A DNA stretch of 64,000 nucleotides, taken from assembly GCA_900757615.1 (NCBI GenBank), contig CAAEON010000003.1, positions 19,085 to 83,084 of the forward strand, given 5' to 3'. A program made the translations under genes and the position numbers. Shown in pieces: positions 1 to 8,043 of this stretch; the stretch's first letter is position 1, and each line of letters starts with the position of its first letter. The notes beneath the pieces were generated by a model. The model was given only the letters and a program-made list of their open reading frames with translations, was not told the DNA's origin and searched no databases. The stretch is from an uncultured Collinsella sp. GTDB taxonomy: Bacteria; Actinomycetota; Coriobacteriia; Coriobacteriales; Coriobacteriaceae.

Positions 1-518
1 CAGGTAGAACACGCGCCGCCACTGTTAAAGGCAAGGTCCTCGGCACCCGGCGCATAGAACTCGCGGCCGCATGCGGGGCACGTGAGCGACAGGCCCGCGG
101 CCACGTTAAGGCTCGGCTCCACACGCGTCCCGCAATGCGGGCACACGTGATGGGCGCAGCGGCTAAAGAGCAGGCGCAGGCTGTTGTTGAGCTCGGTCAT
201 GGTGCCAAAGGTCGAGCGCACGCCTGGCACACTAGGACGCTGATGCAATGCGAGCGCCGCCGGCACGTGCAGCACCTCGTCCACCTGTGCGTGCTCGGCC
301 TGCGTCAGACGACGGCGGGTATAAGTGCTGAGCGCCTCCAGATAACGACGCGAGCCCTCGGCATACAGAACCCCCAGCGCCAGCGAGCTCTTGCCCGAAC
401 CTGACACGCCGGCAATGCCCACGAGCCTTCCCAGCGGAATATCGATATCGATGTCCTTAAGGTTATGGACACGCGCGCCACGTACTTCGATAGCGCTTGG
501 TTGTTGCGACACCGTCAT
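1..518 (-). CDS. UvrA-like excinuclease ATPase paralogue (5' part only)
   Basis: This is the N-terminal 172 residues of an ABC-type UvrA protein, running off the left edge of the window. The Walker A motif GVSGSGKSS lies at residues 37-45, followed by the UvrA-typical YAEGSRRYLEALS segment. Two CxxC pairs (CPHCG near 126, CPACG near 147) look like the start of a zinc module. The start ATG at 518 has GGAAAGGAAG just upstream. UvrA family proteins recognise damaged DNA in nucleotide excision repair, but shorter paralogues are common in actinobacteria. The divergent wording after Walker A suggests a paralogue rather than the main UvrA. The rest of the gene is outside the window. Confidence 0.8.
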   Translation of the reverse strand, partial: MTVSQQPSAIEVRGARVHNLKDIDIDIPLGRLVGIAGVSGSGKSSLALGVLYAEGSRRYLEALSTYTRRRLTQAEHAQVDEVLHVPAALALHQRPSVPGVRSTFGTMTELNNSLRLLFSRCAHHVCPHCGTRVEPSLNVAAGLSLTCPACGREFYAPGAEDLAFNSGGACST

Positions 519-539
519 CGCTTCCTTTCCTGTTGACCG

Positions 540-572
540 AATGTGACAAAGGGACAGTCCCTTTGTCACATT
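540..572. repeat. Perfect 33-nt palindrome of the GGGACAGTCCC family
   Basis: Two perfect 16-bp arms (540-555 and 557-572) surround a single central base; the core is TTTGTCACA and its complement around GGGACAGTCCC. Its right end supplies the first two bases of the TAA stop codon of the AAA ATPase at 571-1689. Related copies lie at 1758-1788 and 31582-31608. It could act as a bidirectional terminator or be a REP-type mobile repeat. Confidence 0.85.
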
Positions 573-1689
573 ACTCGTGCCATAAAACACGATCGTGAAT
601 GTATTTGCCCAGCATAGGCACGCTAAACCGGACGAGGCCGTATCCGGCAGCCTCGATGACGCGCTCGCGAATCAGGCTTGCGCGATATTTACTCGCCCAG
701 CTCTGGGTACGGTCGCAGCGCTCAATGATATCCGCCATGCGCGTCGGCTTGTCCTCGTCAACCGCCATAGCCTCGATAAAAAGGCGCTGTGGACTGCGCA
801 GCCCGTAATACAGAGGCGCGTCAACCGCTTCGTAGAACTCAGAGACGGCATCCGCATGGCCATCCTCGACATCGCGCCTTTCGATGACTTGCGAGCCACG
901 CCGGACAGCAGACCGCCACATGTAATATCCCACCAGCTGAACCATATAGGGATGCCCCATGCTCTTGTGCGCTGCAAGGTCCGCCGTCTCCGCATCAACG
1001 CAAAGACCAGCGCCTTTGACCGTCTCGATATATGAATCGCGCACTTTGGGCAAAGAAATCGCCCCCAGCGTACGCTGCTGGGCGCGGCGCAAAAACGTTA
1101 CGCTCGGCTCTTCGAGCAAGTCATCAACCATACTGGGCAAGCCGGCAAAAACCAGCGCAAGACCGCGCTGGTCGCTATCGAGCAAGCCCGTGGCATCCTG
1201 ATCTCCGAGCACTTGCTGATAGAGAACGGCAAGAGCCGCCAGCTCCTCGATAGACGCAGACTGCGCCTCGTCAATCGCAAACAGTATGCCCTTGCCTAGA
1301 CCGAGCTTCTTGAGGCGCTCGTTGACCAGCCCCCGCAATGTCTCGCCTTTTGCCCGCGCCGCCTCGACCGACATTCGGCCAAATGACGGCCCAAACTCCA
1401 TTGACGTCACAACGGGTTTATTCGAGCGAAGCGCATCGGCCAAGCGGTCGCATAAACCAAGCGAAGCGGAATCGGAGACAACCGCCCATCCGCGCTCGCC
1501 GGCCAGGCGTTGCAGCTCCCGTAGGAGAACCGTTTTGCCGCAGCCGCGGTTTCCTGTAATGAGCATGAGCCTGCCCGGCGCCCCGGCACCGTTATCGAGC
1601 CCTTCCTCGAAATCTTCGATGACCGACTCGCGGCCGATGAGTATCGGAGGCCGCTTGCCAGCCGTGGGCTTAAAGGGATTTGGATTCAT
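571..1689 (-). CDS. AAA ATPase with C-terminal winged helix (Orc1/Cdc6-like layout)
   Basis: A 372-aa cytoplasmic P-loop ATPase. Walker A GNRGCGKT is at residues 46-53 and Walker B ILFAIDEAQ at 135-143. An AGLP motif (182-185) and FLRR (199-202) follow, probably sensor and arginine-finger regions. The last 70 residues look like a winged helix (SWASKYRASLI). The layout matches bacterial archaeal-type ATPases and resembles archaeal Orc1/Cdc6; no substrate can be named. A distant paralogue with the same motifs and spacing is at 51286-52380. Start ATG 1689 follows GAGGAGG. Three tandem 10-bp repeats lie 33-62 bp upstream, a probable binding site for autoregulation (inference). Confidence 0.75.
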   Translation of the reverse strand: MNPNPFKPTAGKRPPILIGRESVIEDFEEGLDNGAGAPGRLMLITGNRGCGKTVLLRELQRLAGERGWAVVSDSASLGLCDRLADALRSNKPVVTSMEFGPSFGRMSVEAARAKGETLRGLVNERLKKLGLGKGILFAIDEAQSASIEELAALAVLYQQVLGDQDATGLLDSDQRGLALVFAGLPSMVDDLLEEPSVTFLRRAQQRTLGAISLPKVRDSYIETVKGAGLCVDAETADLAAHKSMGHPYMVQLVGYYMWRSAVRRGSQVIERRDVEDGHADAVSEFYEAVDAPLYYGLRSPQRLFIEAMAVDEDKPTRMADIIERCDRTQSWASKYRASLIRERVIEAAGYGLVRFSVPMLGKYIHDRVLWHE

Positions 1690-1720
1690 GTCGGCCTCCT
1701 CGGATTGGCAAACGCTGATA

Positions 1721-1756
1721 ATAGTTATACCAACTTATACCGAGTTATACCAACTC
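1721..1756 (-). repeat. Three tandem 10-bp repeats upstream of AAA ATPase
   Basis: Read on the minus strand, the unit GGTATAAsTn occurs three times with exactly 10-bp period (plus-strand units 1722-1731, 1732-1741, 1742-1751). Each junction also makes AGTT-N5-AACT style half-palindromes. One helical turn of spacing would put protein monomers on one face of the DNA. The array sits between the ATPase start and the palindrome at 1758. Confidence 0.7.
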
Positions 1757-1757
1757 G

Positions 1758-1788
1758 ATGTGACAAAGGGACGATCCCTTTGTCACAT
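1758..1788. repeat. Palindrome of the GGGACAGTCCC family, second copy
   Basis: Arms 1758-1771 and 1775-1788 (14 bp, perfect) around a 3-nt centre. The right arm contains the TGA stop codon of the GTPase gene ending at 1783. Only a few bases separate its left end from the ATPase repeat array. Confidence 0.8.
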
Positions 1789-3786
1789 GTGGCCGAAAAA
1801 TTCCGCGTCGGCGGGGCGATAGGGACGGAAGGTGGCGGGATCGATCTTTACGTGCGCCGCGGCGGGTACGTCGTACCATTTGACCGTATAGCCGGCGCCG
1901 TGAGCGCAAAAGACCGAGTCGGGCGTGTTGGGCAGATCGGCCTCGGGCTCATAGGCGGCCGCCTCGATGACGCGCTCGGCATCATGGCAAGCCGCATAGC
2001 CGGCGAACTCTAGGTACAGATGCCCACGACCGCTCGTGTAGGCAGCCACCTCCAGCGCATAATCCTGCACCTCGGATGCCGGCACGCGACCCACAAGCTT
2101 CGCCCGGTCTCCCGCCATCGTCGGCGGCTCGTACTCGGCACCCATGCGCGTGGCATCCGAGAGCGCCCGGCCCACGCACTCCCCCGGCACCTCGAGCTCA
2201 AAGCGATACCACGGCTCCAACAGCACCGCCGCGGCAGCCTCACGCGCCTGCATGAGCCCCTGGCGAATCGCGCGGTACGTTGCCTGCCGAAAGTCACCGC
2301 CCTCGGTGTGTTTGGCATGCGCACGGCCGCCCGTGAGCGTAATGCGCACATCGGTGATGGGCGAGCCGGTCAGCACACCCAGATGATCGCGCTCCATGGC
2401 GTTGGTGAGTGCCAGGCGCTGCCAGTTCAGATCGAGCTCGTCGGTCGAGGCAACGGTACCAAATTGCACGCCCGAGCCCGCTGGCAGCGGCTCCAGGCGC
2501 AGGTGCACCTCGGCGTAATGGCGCAGCGGTTCAAAGTGACCCACGCCCTCGACCGGCTGTGAAATAGTCTCCTTATAGAGAATACCGCCGGGCTCAAACT
2601 CGATCGAAAGGCCAAAGCGATCGGCCAACACCCGCTGCACGACCTCAAGCTGCACGGCGCCCATTAACTGCAAATGAATCTGCTCAAGATGCGTGTTCCA
2701 GCTTACGCCGAGCATGGGGTCTTCGTCCGCCAACTCGGTCAGCGCTTTGAATACCGCATGGACATCGTGTTCGCCCGGTAACACCGTATAGGTAAGGACC
2801 GGCGCAATGACGGGTGCATCGCACCCGGGCTCCGCACCCAAGGCATCCCCCGGGCGAACGTGCGCAAGACCCGTCACGGCACAAATACCGCCAGCGGCAA
2901 CTTCCTGGGCGAGCTCGTACTTCTCTCCGTTATAGATGCGTACCTGATCGACCTTCTGCTCCCATACCTCGGCACCGGAACGTCCGTCAATCATCTGTTT
3001 GGCATGCAGTGTGCCGCCCGTCACCTTGACCCAGGTAAGACGCTCGCCACGGTCTCCACGACTCACGCGGTAGACACGCGCGGCGAACTCCTGGGGCCAT
3101 GTTCGCTCGCGCATCAGAGCGCATATGCCGTCGAGTAGCTCTGCCACACCCTGGTCCTTGAGCGCCGAGCCGGCAAAGCAGGGAAAGAGCCTGCGCTCGG
3201 CAACCATGCGCGACAGCGTTGCGACAGAAAGCTCACCCGTCTCGAGAAACTCCTCGAGCGCCGCTTCGTCCAACGCAGCAGCGTCCTCCTGAACGGCGCC
3301 GCCCGCCAGCAGTTCGTTGGCATCCAGGCAGCCCTCGGAAAGACGCTGCCCGAGTTGTGCCAGCAAAACATCGTGGCCGGGATTCTCAAAATCGATCTTG
3401 TTGATATAGATGAACGTCGGGATGTCATAGCGTGCAAGCAGACGCCACAGGGTTTCGGTGTGCCCCTGCACGCCGTCGTTGGCGCCCACCACCAGAATCG
3501 CGTAGTCCAGGGCACGCAGCGTGCGCTCCGCCTCGGCAGAAAAATCGACATGGCCGGGAGCGTCCACGAGCATAACGTGGGTTTCGTCGTGATCGAGCAC
3601 AGCCTGCGACGAGAAAATCGTGATGCCGCGCTCGCGTTCGATAGCGTTGGTATCCAGGTGCGAGTCGCCGTCGTCCACACGGCCGCGCTTGCGAATACGA
3701 CCTGCGTTGAACAGCATGGCCTCGGCCAGCGTGGTCTTGCCGGCATCGACATGCGCCAAGATTCCAACGACAGCTTGCTTCGACAT
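1783..3786 (-). CDS. EF-G/TetM-like translational GTPase (ribosomal protection family)
   Basis: A 667-aa translation-factor GTPase. The G motifs are AHVDAGKT (11-18), RGITI (53-57), DAPGH (75-79) and NKID (129-132), followed by EF-G-type domains and a C-terminal DSVFCAHGAG segment. Proteins of this group include TetM/TetO, which release tetracycline from the ribosome, and uncharacterised chromosomal relatives. This sequence looks divergent from the known tet genes, so a resistance role is only possible. The chosen ATG at 3786 has AAGAGGAG upstream; a longer frame to 3855 lacks such a site. It is divergent from mscL across 244 bp. Confidence 0.75.
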   Translation of the reverse strand: MSKQAVVGILAHVDAGKTTLAEAMLFNAGRIRKRGRVDDGDSHLDTNAIERERGITIFSSQAVLDHDETHVMLVDAPGHVDFSAEAERTLRALDYAILVVGANDGVQGHTETLWRLLARYDIPTFIYINKIDFENPGHDVLLAQLGQRLSEGCLDANELLAGGAVQEDAAALDEAALEEFLETGELSVATLSRMVAERRLFPCFAGSALKDQGVAELLDGICALMRERTWPQEFAARVYRVSRGDRGERLTWVKVTGGTLHAKQMIDGRSGAEVWEQKVDQVRIYNGEKYELAQEVAAGGICAVTGLAHVRPGDALGAEPGCDAPVIAPVLTYTVLPGEHDVHAVFKALTELADEDPMLGVSWNTHLEQIHLQLMGAVQLEVVQRVLADRFGLSIEFEPGGILYKETISQPVEGVGHFEPLRHYAEVHLRLEPLPAGSGVQFGTVASTDELDLNWQRLALTNAMERDHLGVLTGSPITDVRITLTGGRAHAKHTEGGDFRQATYRAIRQGLMQAREAAAAVLLEPWYRFELEVPGECVGRALSDATRMGAEYEPPTMAGDRAKLVGRVPASEVQDYALEVAAYTSGRGHLYLEFAGYAACHDAERVIEAAAYEPEADLPNTPDSVFCAHGAGYTVKWYDVPAAAHVKIDPATFRPYRPADAEFFGHM

Positions 3787-4030
3787 GGCTCTCCTCTTAT
3801 TGCAAGCCCGTCGCGCACGGCAACGGGCATTCTCGTTCCACACTGGATGATACAATTTACGGGCCGGCGGGCGAAGCGGGCCCTATCCCCCGACCGAGCT
3901 CATCGCCCTGCGTTGCCGCGCGGCGATTTTCGTAGGTTCGCGCCTTGCGAAAGCCGGCACCTCCCCTTTTGTCTGCCGGGGCTCATCTGGGGCTGTAGCA
4001 ACGCGAGCCCCACTACAGCGAGGAGCCACC

Positions 4031-4456
4031 ATGAAGGCATTACTCAACGAGTTCAAGGAATTCATCAATCGCGGAAACGTGATAGACATGGCCGTCGGCG
4101 TTATTATCGGCGGCGCATTCACCGCCATCGTGACCTCGCTGACCGACAACATCATCAACCCGCTCATCGCCGTGATTGCCGGCGGTAGCGCCACCGAGAT
4201 CTCGGGGCTGGTGGTGCCGGGTACCAATATCGATTTTGGCGCCTTCATTGGCGCGTGCATCAACTTTCTGATCGTGGCGGCGATCGTCTTTGCCATCGTC
4301 AAGGCATTCAACAAGGCGCAGGAAATTGGCGGCTTGCTCGCCGGCACCGCCGCCGAGCAAGCCGCGCCCAAGCCCGTCTGCCCCTATTGCCTGGAAGAGG
4401 TGCACGAGGGCGCGACCAAGTGTTGCCACTGCGGAAGCGGGCTGCCCCGGGCGTAG
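4031..4456 (+). CDS. mscL: Large-conductance mechanosensitive channel with zinc-ribbon tail
   Basis: A 141-aa inner-membrane channel that opens under membrane tension and protects against osmotic downshock. The N-terminus (NEFKEFINRGNVIDMAVGVIIGGAF) and two membrane helices (about 17-45 and 69-92) are typical of MscL. The C-terminus differs from the usual helical bundle: CPYC at 117-120 and CCHCG at 131-135 form a probable zinc ribbon. ATG 4031 follows GCGAGGAGCCACC. An intrinsic terminator closes the gene at 4518. Confidence 0.93.
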   Translation: MKALLNEFKEFINRGNVIDMAVGVIIGGAFTAIVTSLTDNIINPLIAVIAGGSATEISGLVVPGTNIDFGAFIGACINFLIVAAIVFAIVKAFNKAQEIGGLLAGTAAEQAAPKPVCPYCLEEVHEGATKCCHCGSGLPRA

Positions 4457-4517
4457 GCGCCTTAGAGCCAACAGCGCGCCACATCTACCGCCTCGCAAAC
4501 CAACGTGGCAATCAAAC

Positions 4518-4543
4518 ATGGCCCCACCCGGGGCCATTTTCGT
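4518..4543 (+). terminator. Intrinsic terminator after mscL
   Basis: Eight-bp stem ATGGCCCC (4518-4525) with GGGGCCAT (4530-4537), loop ACCC, then TTT. It lies between convergent mscL and the GNAT gene. Confidence 0.75.
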
Positions 4544-4574
4544 TCGCGCGAATTGTTGATACGCGTTCCCGCTC

Positions 4575-5063
4575 TTATGCCTCGCGCAGCCAGTCGAACG
4601 CAACACGCGGCGTGCCGTCCGACACACACACGATGCCGGCGCGTTCGAACCCCGCCTTCGTGCTCGCGCCCTGCATGGGCAGGTTGTCCGCGTGTGTATC
4701 GATACGCAGATGGTCGGCACGCTCCTTGGCAAAGGCAAACATCGCGGCCGCGATACCGTGCACGGTGCCGTCGGACGCCACGCGGTGCAGTACGGCGTAC
4801 GGAGTGTTGCTACGCCACTGACCGTCCTCGATGACGTCATAGCACTCGTCCGGGCCCGGCAAAAAGGCAAACGTCGCCACCACGCGACCGTCGACTTCGC
4901 ACACATAGCTGCCACCGACGGCGATATCGGCAGCCAGCTGCTCGGCCGAAGGCGTGCCCTCGGGCCACTGCGTGGCGTTGCCATGCGCGCGCATAAAGGC
5001 GCGGGCGGCGTCATAGATAGCCATGACGGCGGGAATGTCGGTCTCGAGGGTTTTTCTGATCAT
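4575..5063 (-). CDS. GNAT family N-acetyltransferase
   Basis: A 162-aa protein starting MIRKTLETDIPAVMAIYDAARAFM, the usual beginning of a GNAT fold, with a variable middle and a C-terminal RIDTHADNLPMQ..ALL-type acetyl-CoA region (HADNLPMQGASTKAGFERAG). It should transfer an acetyl group from acetyl-CoA to a small amine or protein; the substrate cannot be read. A GTG one codon upstream (5066) is an alternative start; the ATG at 5063 is preferred for its spacing to GAGG. Confidence 0.8.
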   Translation of the reverse strand: MIRKTLETDIPAVMAIYDAARAFMRAHGNATQWPEGTPSAEQLAADIAVGGSYVCEVDGRVVATFAFLPGPDECYDVIEDGQWRSNTPYAVLHRVASDGTVHGIAAAMFAFAKERADHLRIDTHADNLPMQGASTKAGFERAGIVCVSDGTPRVAFDWLREA

Positions 5064-5139
5064 CACGCGGCGGCCTCACGTTTATTGGTATCACTTTGAT
5101 TGAGCAATGATACCAGCGTTTGGAAAGGGCACGAAGCAG

Positions 5140-5436
5140 ATGGGAAGCAAAAAGCGAGCCGCCTGGTCAAAGGCCAAAAGCGAGTTTTTGGGCGCTGCCA
5201 CCGGCGGCGACATGAGCGACCTGTTTGCGCGCGAGGACGAGCGCCGCGACGCCCTGGACGCCGAGCGCGATGAGGCCTGGCGCTACAAATCGTGCGAGCG
5301 CAAAAACCGCTACGATACACGCGCCGAGGCCGAGGCCGTTATGGCCGACTGCGAAAACCATGGGCGGCGCGGTTTGGCCTGCTACAAATGCGAATACTGC
5401 GGCGGGTGGCACCTGACGTCGCATCCTTGGAAATAG
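5140..5436 (+). CDS. Small CxxCGxxH zinc-finger-like protein, unknown role
   Basis: A 98-aa basic protein. The first half is charged and alanine-rich (FAREDERRDALDAERDEAW); the second half has CERKNRYDTRAEAEA and then CYKCEYCGGWHLTSH, a compact cysteine/histidine motif likely to bind zinc. Similar small proteins occur in phage and chromosomal contexts, but I do not recognise a named family. ATG 5140 follows GGAAAGGG with 10-nt spacing; an upstream ATG at 5107 lacks a site. It overlaps no other gene and is divergent from the GNAT gene. Confidence 0.65.
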   Translation: MGSKKRAAWSKAKSEFLGAATGGDMSDLFAREDERRDALDAERDEAWRYKSCERKNRYDTRAEAEAVMADCENHGRRGLACYKCEYCGGWHLTSHPWK

Positions 5437-5503
5437 GCTCCGCATCGGCGCGGCGCTCACGCAGCGGCACGGCACCGACACATCGCCGGCCACCGCGCGC
5501 AGG

Positions 5504-6208
5504 CTACGGGCGCGGTGGCACCAAAACATCGTAGCGGACGGCCTTGCCCGCAAGCTGATAGCTCGGCTTAACGCCGGCAAGCAGCGGCCCCTTCATCGGC
5601 CGCTTGATAACAACCTTGCGCGGGCGCGGCGCAAGGGCAGCCTCGACCAGCGCCTCCTCATCGGCACACGGCTGCTCCAAATGGTGCAAGAGCTGGAACT
5701 TCTTTTTAACCGCCGCGCTCTTGGTGCGCTCGGGAAACATTGGGTCCAGATACACCACATCGGGAGCCGCGAGCTCACCGCGATCAATCAGCTCAGCCGT
5801 ATGGCGAAGGCCGGCAATGCTGTCCTCACCCGCATGTAAGCGCATGCGCGCCACGGCAGCCGCAAGCGCCGAATCATCCGCCGCGCGATCCAAGGCATCC
5901 TGCAACAGCGCCGCGATTACGCAATCCTGTTCATACAGATCAACGGTAAAGCCCGCGGCAGCCAGCAGCAGCGAATCCTCGCCAAAGCCTGCCGTGGCGT
6001 CAATCGCCCATGGCTGCTCGATGCCTTTTGTGCGCGCGGCCTTCACCAGCAGCTCTTGCTGCAGACGGCCCTGCTTGAGCCGTGGAAGCATGCGGGCAAA
6101 ATCGGCTCGCAGCTCCATCGAGTCATCGGTGAGCGTGAGGCCCTCGGGTGTCCTGGTTAACTCGAGCCCTGCCGCCCGAGCAACAGAAAAGGGATCGACG
6201 ACGCCCAT
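5504..6208 (-). CDS. rsmJ: 16S rRNA (guanine-1516 N2)-methyltransferase RsmJ
   Basis: A 234-aa SAM-dependent methyltransferase. DATAGFGEDSLLLA at 70-83 is the SAM-binding loop, and VVYLDPMFPERTKSA near 151-166 with KK following is the RsmJ (YhiQ) signature. It methylates G1516 of 16S rRNA in the small subunit. ATG 6208 sits 5 nt after AAGGAG; a GTG at 6214 overlaps that site and is less likely. Length is close to the E. coli enzyme (about 250). Confidence 0.85.
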   Translation of the reverse strand: MGVVDPFSVARAAGLELTRTPEGLTLTDDSMELRADFARMLPRLKQGRLQQELLVKAARTKGIEQPWAIDATAGFGEDSLLLAAAGFTVDLYEQDCVIAALLQDALDRAADDSALAAAVARMRLHAGEDSIAGLRHTAELIDRGELAAPDVVYLDPMFPERTKSAAVKKKFQLLHHLEQPCADEEALVEAALAPRPRKVVIKRPMKGPLLAGVKPSYQLAGKAVRYDVLVPPRP

Positions 6209-6271
6209 GGACACTCCTTAGCAAACAAAACGAATACATGGGCGCCATTCATGTCGGCACCCAACCGTCCG

Positions 6272-6415
6272 TTATTGTCCCACATGCGACATGGTCCACA
6301 GCATCCCAATGCAAAGCACCGCCATCAATCCCGTGCACACGGCAGCAATCACAGAATCACTCATGCGCCTTCCCAACGACCGCGGTTCACGCACTTGCCC
6401 TGTTCCGTACATCAT
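6272..6415 (-). CDS. 47-aa single-pass membrane peptide
   Basis: A short reading frame with a strong ribosome site (AAGGAGGAGCC directly before ATG ATG at 6415/6412). It reads MMYGTGQVREPRSLGRRMSD and then a hydrophobic stretch (VIAAVCTGLMAVLCIGMLW, about residues 22-40), ending TMSHVGQ. The basic N-terminus followed by one helix predicts an N-in membrane peptide. No homologue is recognised. It lies in what would otherwise be a 435-bp gap upstream of the 133-aa membrane protein on the other strand. Confidence 0.6.
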   Translation of the reverse strand: MMYGTGQVREPRSLGRRMSDSVIAAVCTGLMAVLCIGMLWTMSHVGQ

Positions 6416-6563
6416 GGCTCCTCCTTAGACCAACTCCTTGTCACAACCTCATCATCCCAGCGCCGCACATGGGCTGCCATCGATTTGCCTTACGTCCAGC
6501 TTTCCTTTTTGAAAGATTGGGGAGCGCAGGCTCAAAGCGCTTTCAGGCGCATGCATCGCCGCG

Positions 6564-6592
6564 TTGAACTACAATGTGCTTCACCATATATG
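6564..6592 (+). promoter_or_regulatory. Sigma-70 type promoter for the 6644 gene
   Basis: TTGAAC (6564-6569), 17-bp spacer, TATATG (6587-6592), about 50 bp before the start codon at 6644. Confidence 0.5.
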
Positions 6593-6643
6593 CCGCAACC
6601 TGGGCGCGATAGATTCACCGCGCCCGCATCGAAAGGACCAGTT

Positions 6644-7045
6644 ATGAGCGCCGCTCGCAAGACACTCAAAATCCTTGCCCTGATTTATTTTGTTCTGGGC
6701 ATCGCCAGTCTCATCATGGGAATCGCCGGCATCGCGACCGGCAAGTTCGAGTCCACCTACGGGCCGAACGCCATGCTCGCCACGGTCGTGCTTGTCGCCA
6801 AGGGCCTCATCGATCTCGCCGCGGGCGTTGCGGGCATCAAGGGTGCCAACAAACCTTCTCAGGTAGACGGCGCGTTTAAGCTCGGTATTGTTGCCGCGGT
6901 CGCCACGCTTGCCAAGGCGGTGCTCACGCTTCCCGCGCTCGGCGGCAGCGCCGTCAACATCGGCGCCTTTGTCCTCGTGGTGTACGACCTGTTCTTTGTT
7001 CAGCAGGCACACGACGTTAAGGCCGAAAACAAGGACCGCCTGTAA
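6644..7045 (+). CDS. Four-helix membrane protein of unknown function
   Basis: A 133-aa protein with four predicted membrane segments (around 10-30, 45-65, 80-100 and 104-122), small and alanine/glycine-rich, ending in a charged cytosolic tail (QQAHDVKAENKDRL). I do not recognise the family. ATG 6644 follows GAAAGGACCA with normal spacing; the longer open frame back to 6251 has no start signal and overlaps the peptide on the other strand. A promoter at 6564 and terminator at 7083 make it a single-gene unit. Confidence 0.65.
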   Translation: MSAARKTLKILALIYFVLGIASLIMGIAGIATGKFESTYGPNAMLATVVLVAKGLIDLAAGVAGIKGANKPSQVDGAFKLGIVAAVATLAKAVLTLPALGGSAVNIGAFVLVVYDLFFVQQAHDVKAENKDRL

Positions 7046-7082
7046 GCGCTCACTTCTCATAGCCTCTGCAGCCAAGTAACTA

Positions 7083-7124
7083 AAAGGGCCGATCGCGCAT
7101 CTCCGCGGTCGGCCCTTTACGTTT
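7083..7124 (+). terminator. Intrinsic terminator
   Basis: AAAGGGCCGA (7083-7092) pairs with TCGGCCCTTT (7109-7118); the loop is 16 nt. It separates the membrane-protein gene from convergent rlmA and can work both ways. Confidence 0.7.
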
Positions 7125-7171
7125 GCCCAGATAAAACCTGCCAAAATAAACCTGTCCCTATTTGGTAGGTG

Positions 7172-7987
7172 TTAGCCGTGGCGGTACTCGGCGATGATGA
7201 AGTCGATGTCGGTTTGAAGGGTGTCCAGGTTTGCCAGGCGCTCTTTGTCGGCAGGGCGTGTGCGGTAGTAGTACGGCGTCATCTGGAACACCGCCTCGAT
7301 GTCGGCCTGGGTCTGAAGCGTAATATTCGCAGATACCCGCTGCGTGCCGACCAACTTAAGATCCGTAGTCTTCGGCAGCTTCTCATCGTTAAGGTACGGC
7401 GTGTCGTAGAGCACCTCTTTGAGCCCAAACAGATGACGCGCGCCCGGCACCACGGTATAGAGCGAGCCTTCGGATGCCAGCACGCGGGCAAATTCGCGCT
7501 CGTTAAAGGGAGCAAAAAGCTCGGTCACCATATCGAAGGCGCCATCGGCCACGGGGATATCCTTCATGTTGGCCACGAAGTAGGTTGCATCGCCGCGCTT
7601 GGCAGCAAGGCGCACCATCTCTTTGCCCAGGTCGAAACCGTAAGCATCCGCGCCCGGTACCGCGCCCATGGCACTCGTGTAATAGCCCTCGCCGCAGCAA
7701 ATATCGAGCAGCGTCATGGGGCAGTTCGTAGACGCGGCACGCTCAGACGCCCGCTCGCGTACCAGCTCAACCATCGCATCGCGCAACGGCGCATAGTAGC
7801 CGCGATTCAGAAAGTCACGACGGTTGCGCGCCTGCGACTTGGGATCGCCCATGGAGTCGCCGCTCTTGGACGAGCGCAGAAGATACAGATAACCCTCGCG
7901 CGCACGGTCAAACCGGTGTCCGCCCGCGCATGCAGCACCGCGTTCGTCGTCCACCAACGGCTCATGGCAAACGGGACACAACAACAT
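7172..7987 (-). CDS. rlmA: 23S rRNA (guanine N1)-methyltransferase RlmA family
   Basis: A 271-aa methyltransferase. The N-terminus carries the zinc-binding set CPVC (4-7), C20 and H24 followed by FDRAREGYLYLL, the RlmA signature. The SAM loop LLDICCGEGYY is near 93-103. RlmA enzymes methylate G745 or G748 in 23S rRNA, and the G748 type affects macrolide binding. Which position this enzyme uses cannot be read. ATG 7987 follows AAGGAG. Confidence 0.85.
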   Translation of the reverse strand: MLLCPVCHEPLVDDERGAACAGGHRFDRAREGYLYLLRSSKSGDSMGDPKSQARNRRDFLNRGYYAPLRDAMVELVRERASERAASTNCPMTLLDICCGEGYYTSAMGAVPGADAYGFDLGKEMVRLAAKRGDATYFVANMKDIPVADGAFDMVTELFAPFNEREFARVLASEGSLYTVVPGARHLFGLKEVLYDTPYLNDEKLPKTTDLKLVGTQRVSANITLQTQADIEAVFQMTPYYYRTRPADKERLANLDTLQTDIDFIIAEYRHG

Positions 7988-8043
7988 GGCAACTCCTTAG
8001 CGCGAACAACACAACGCCCACCATTGTCGCACGCCTTCCCCAC

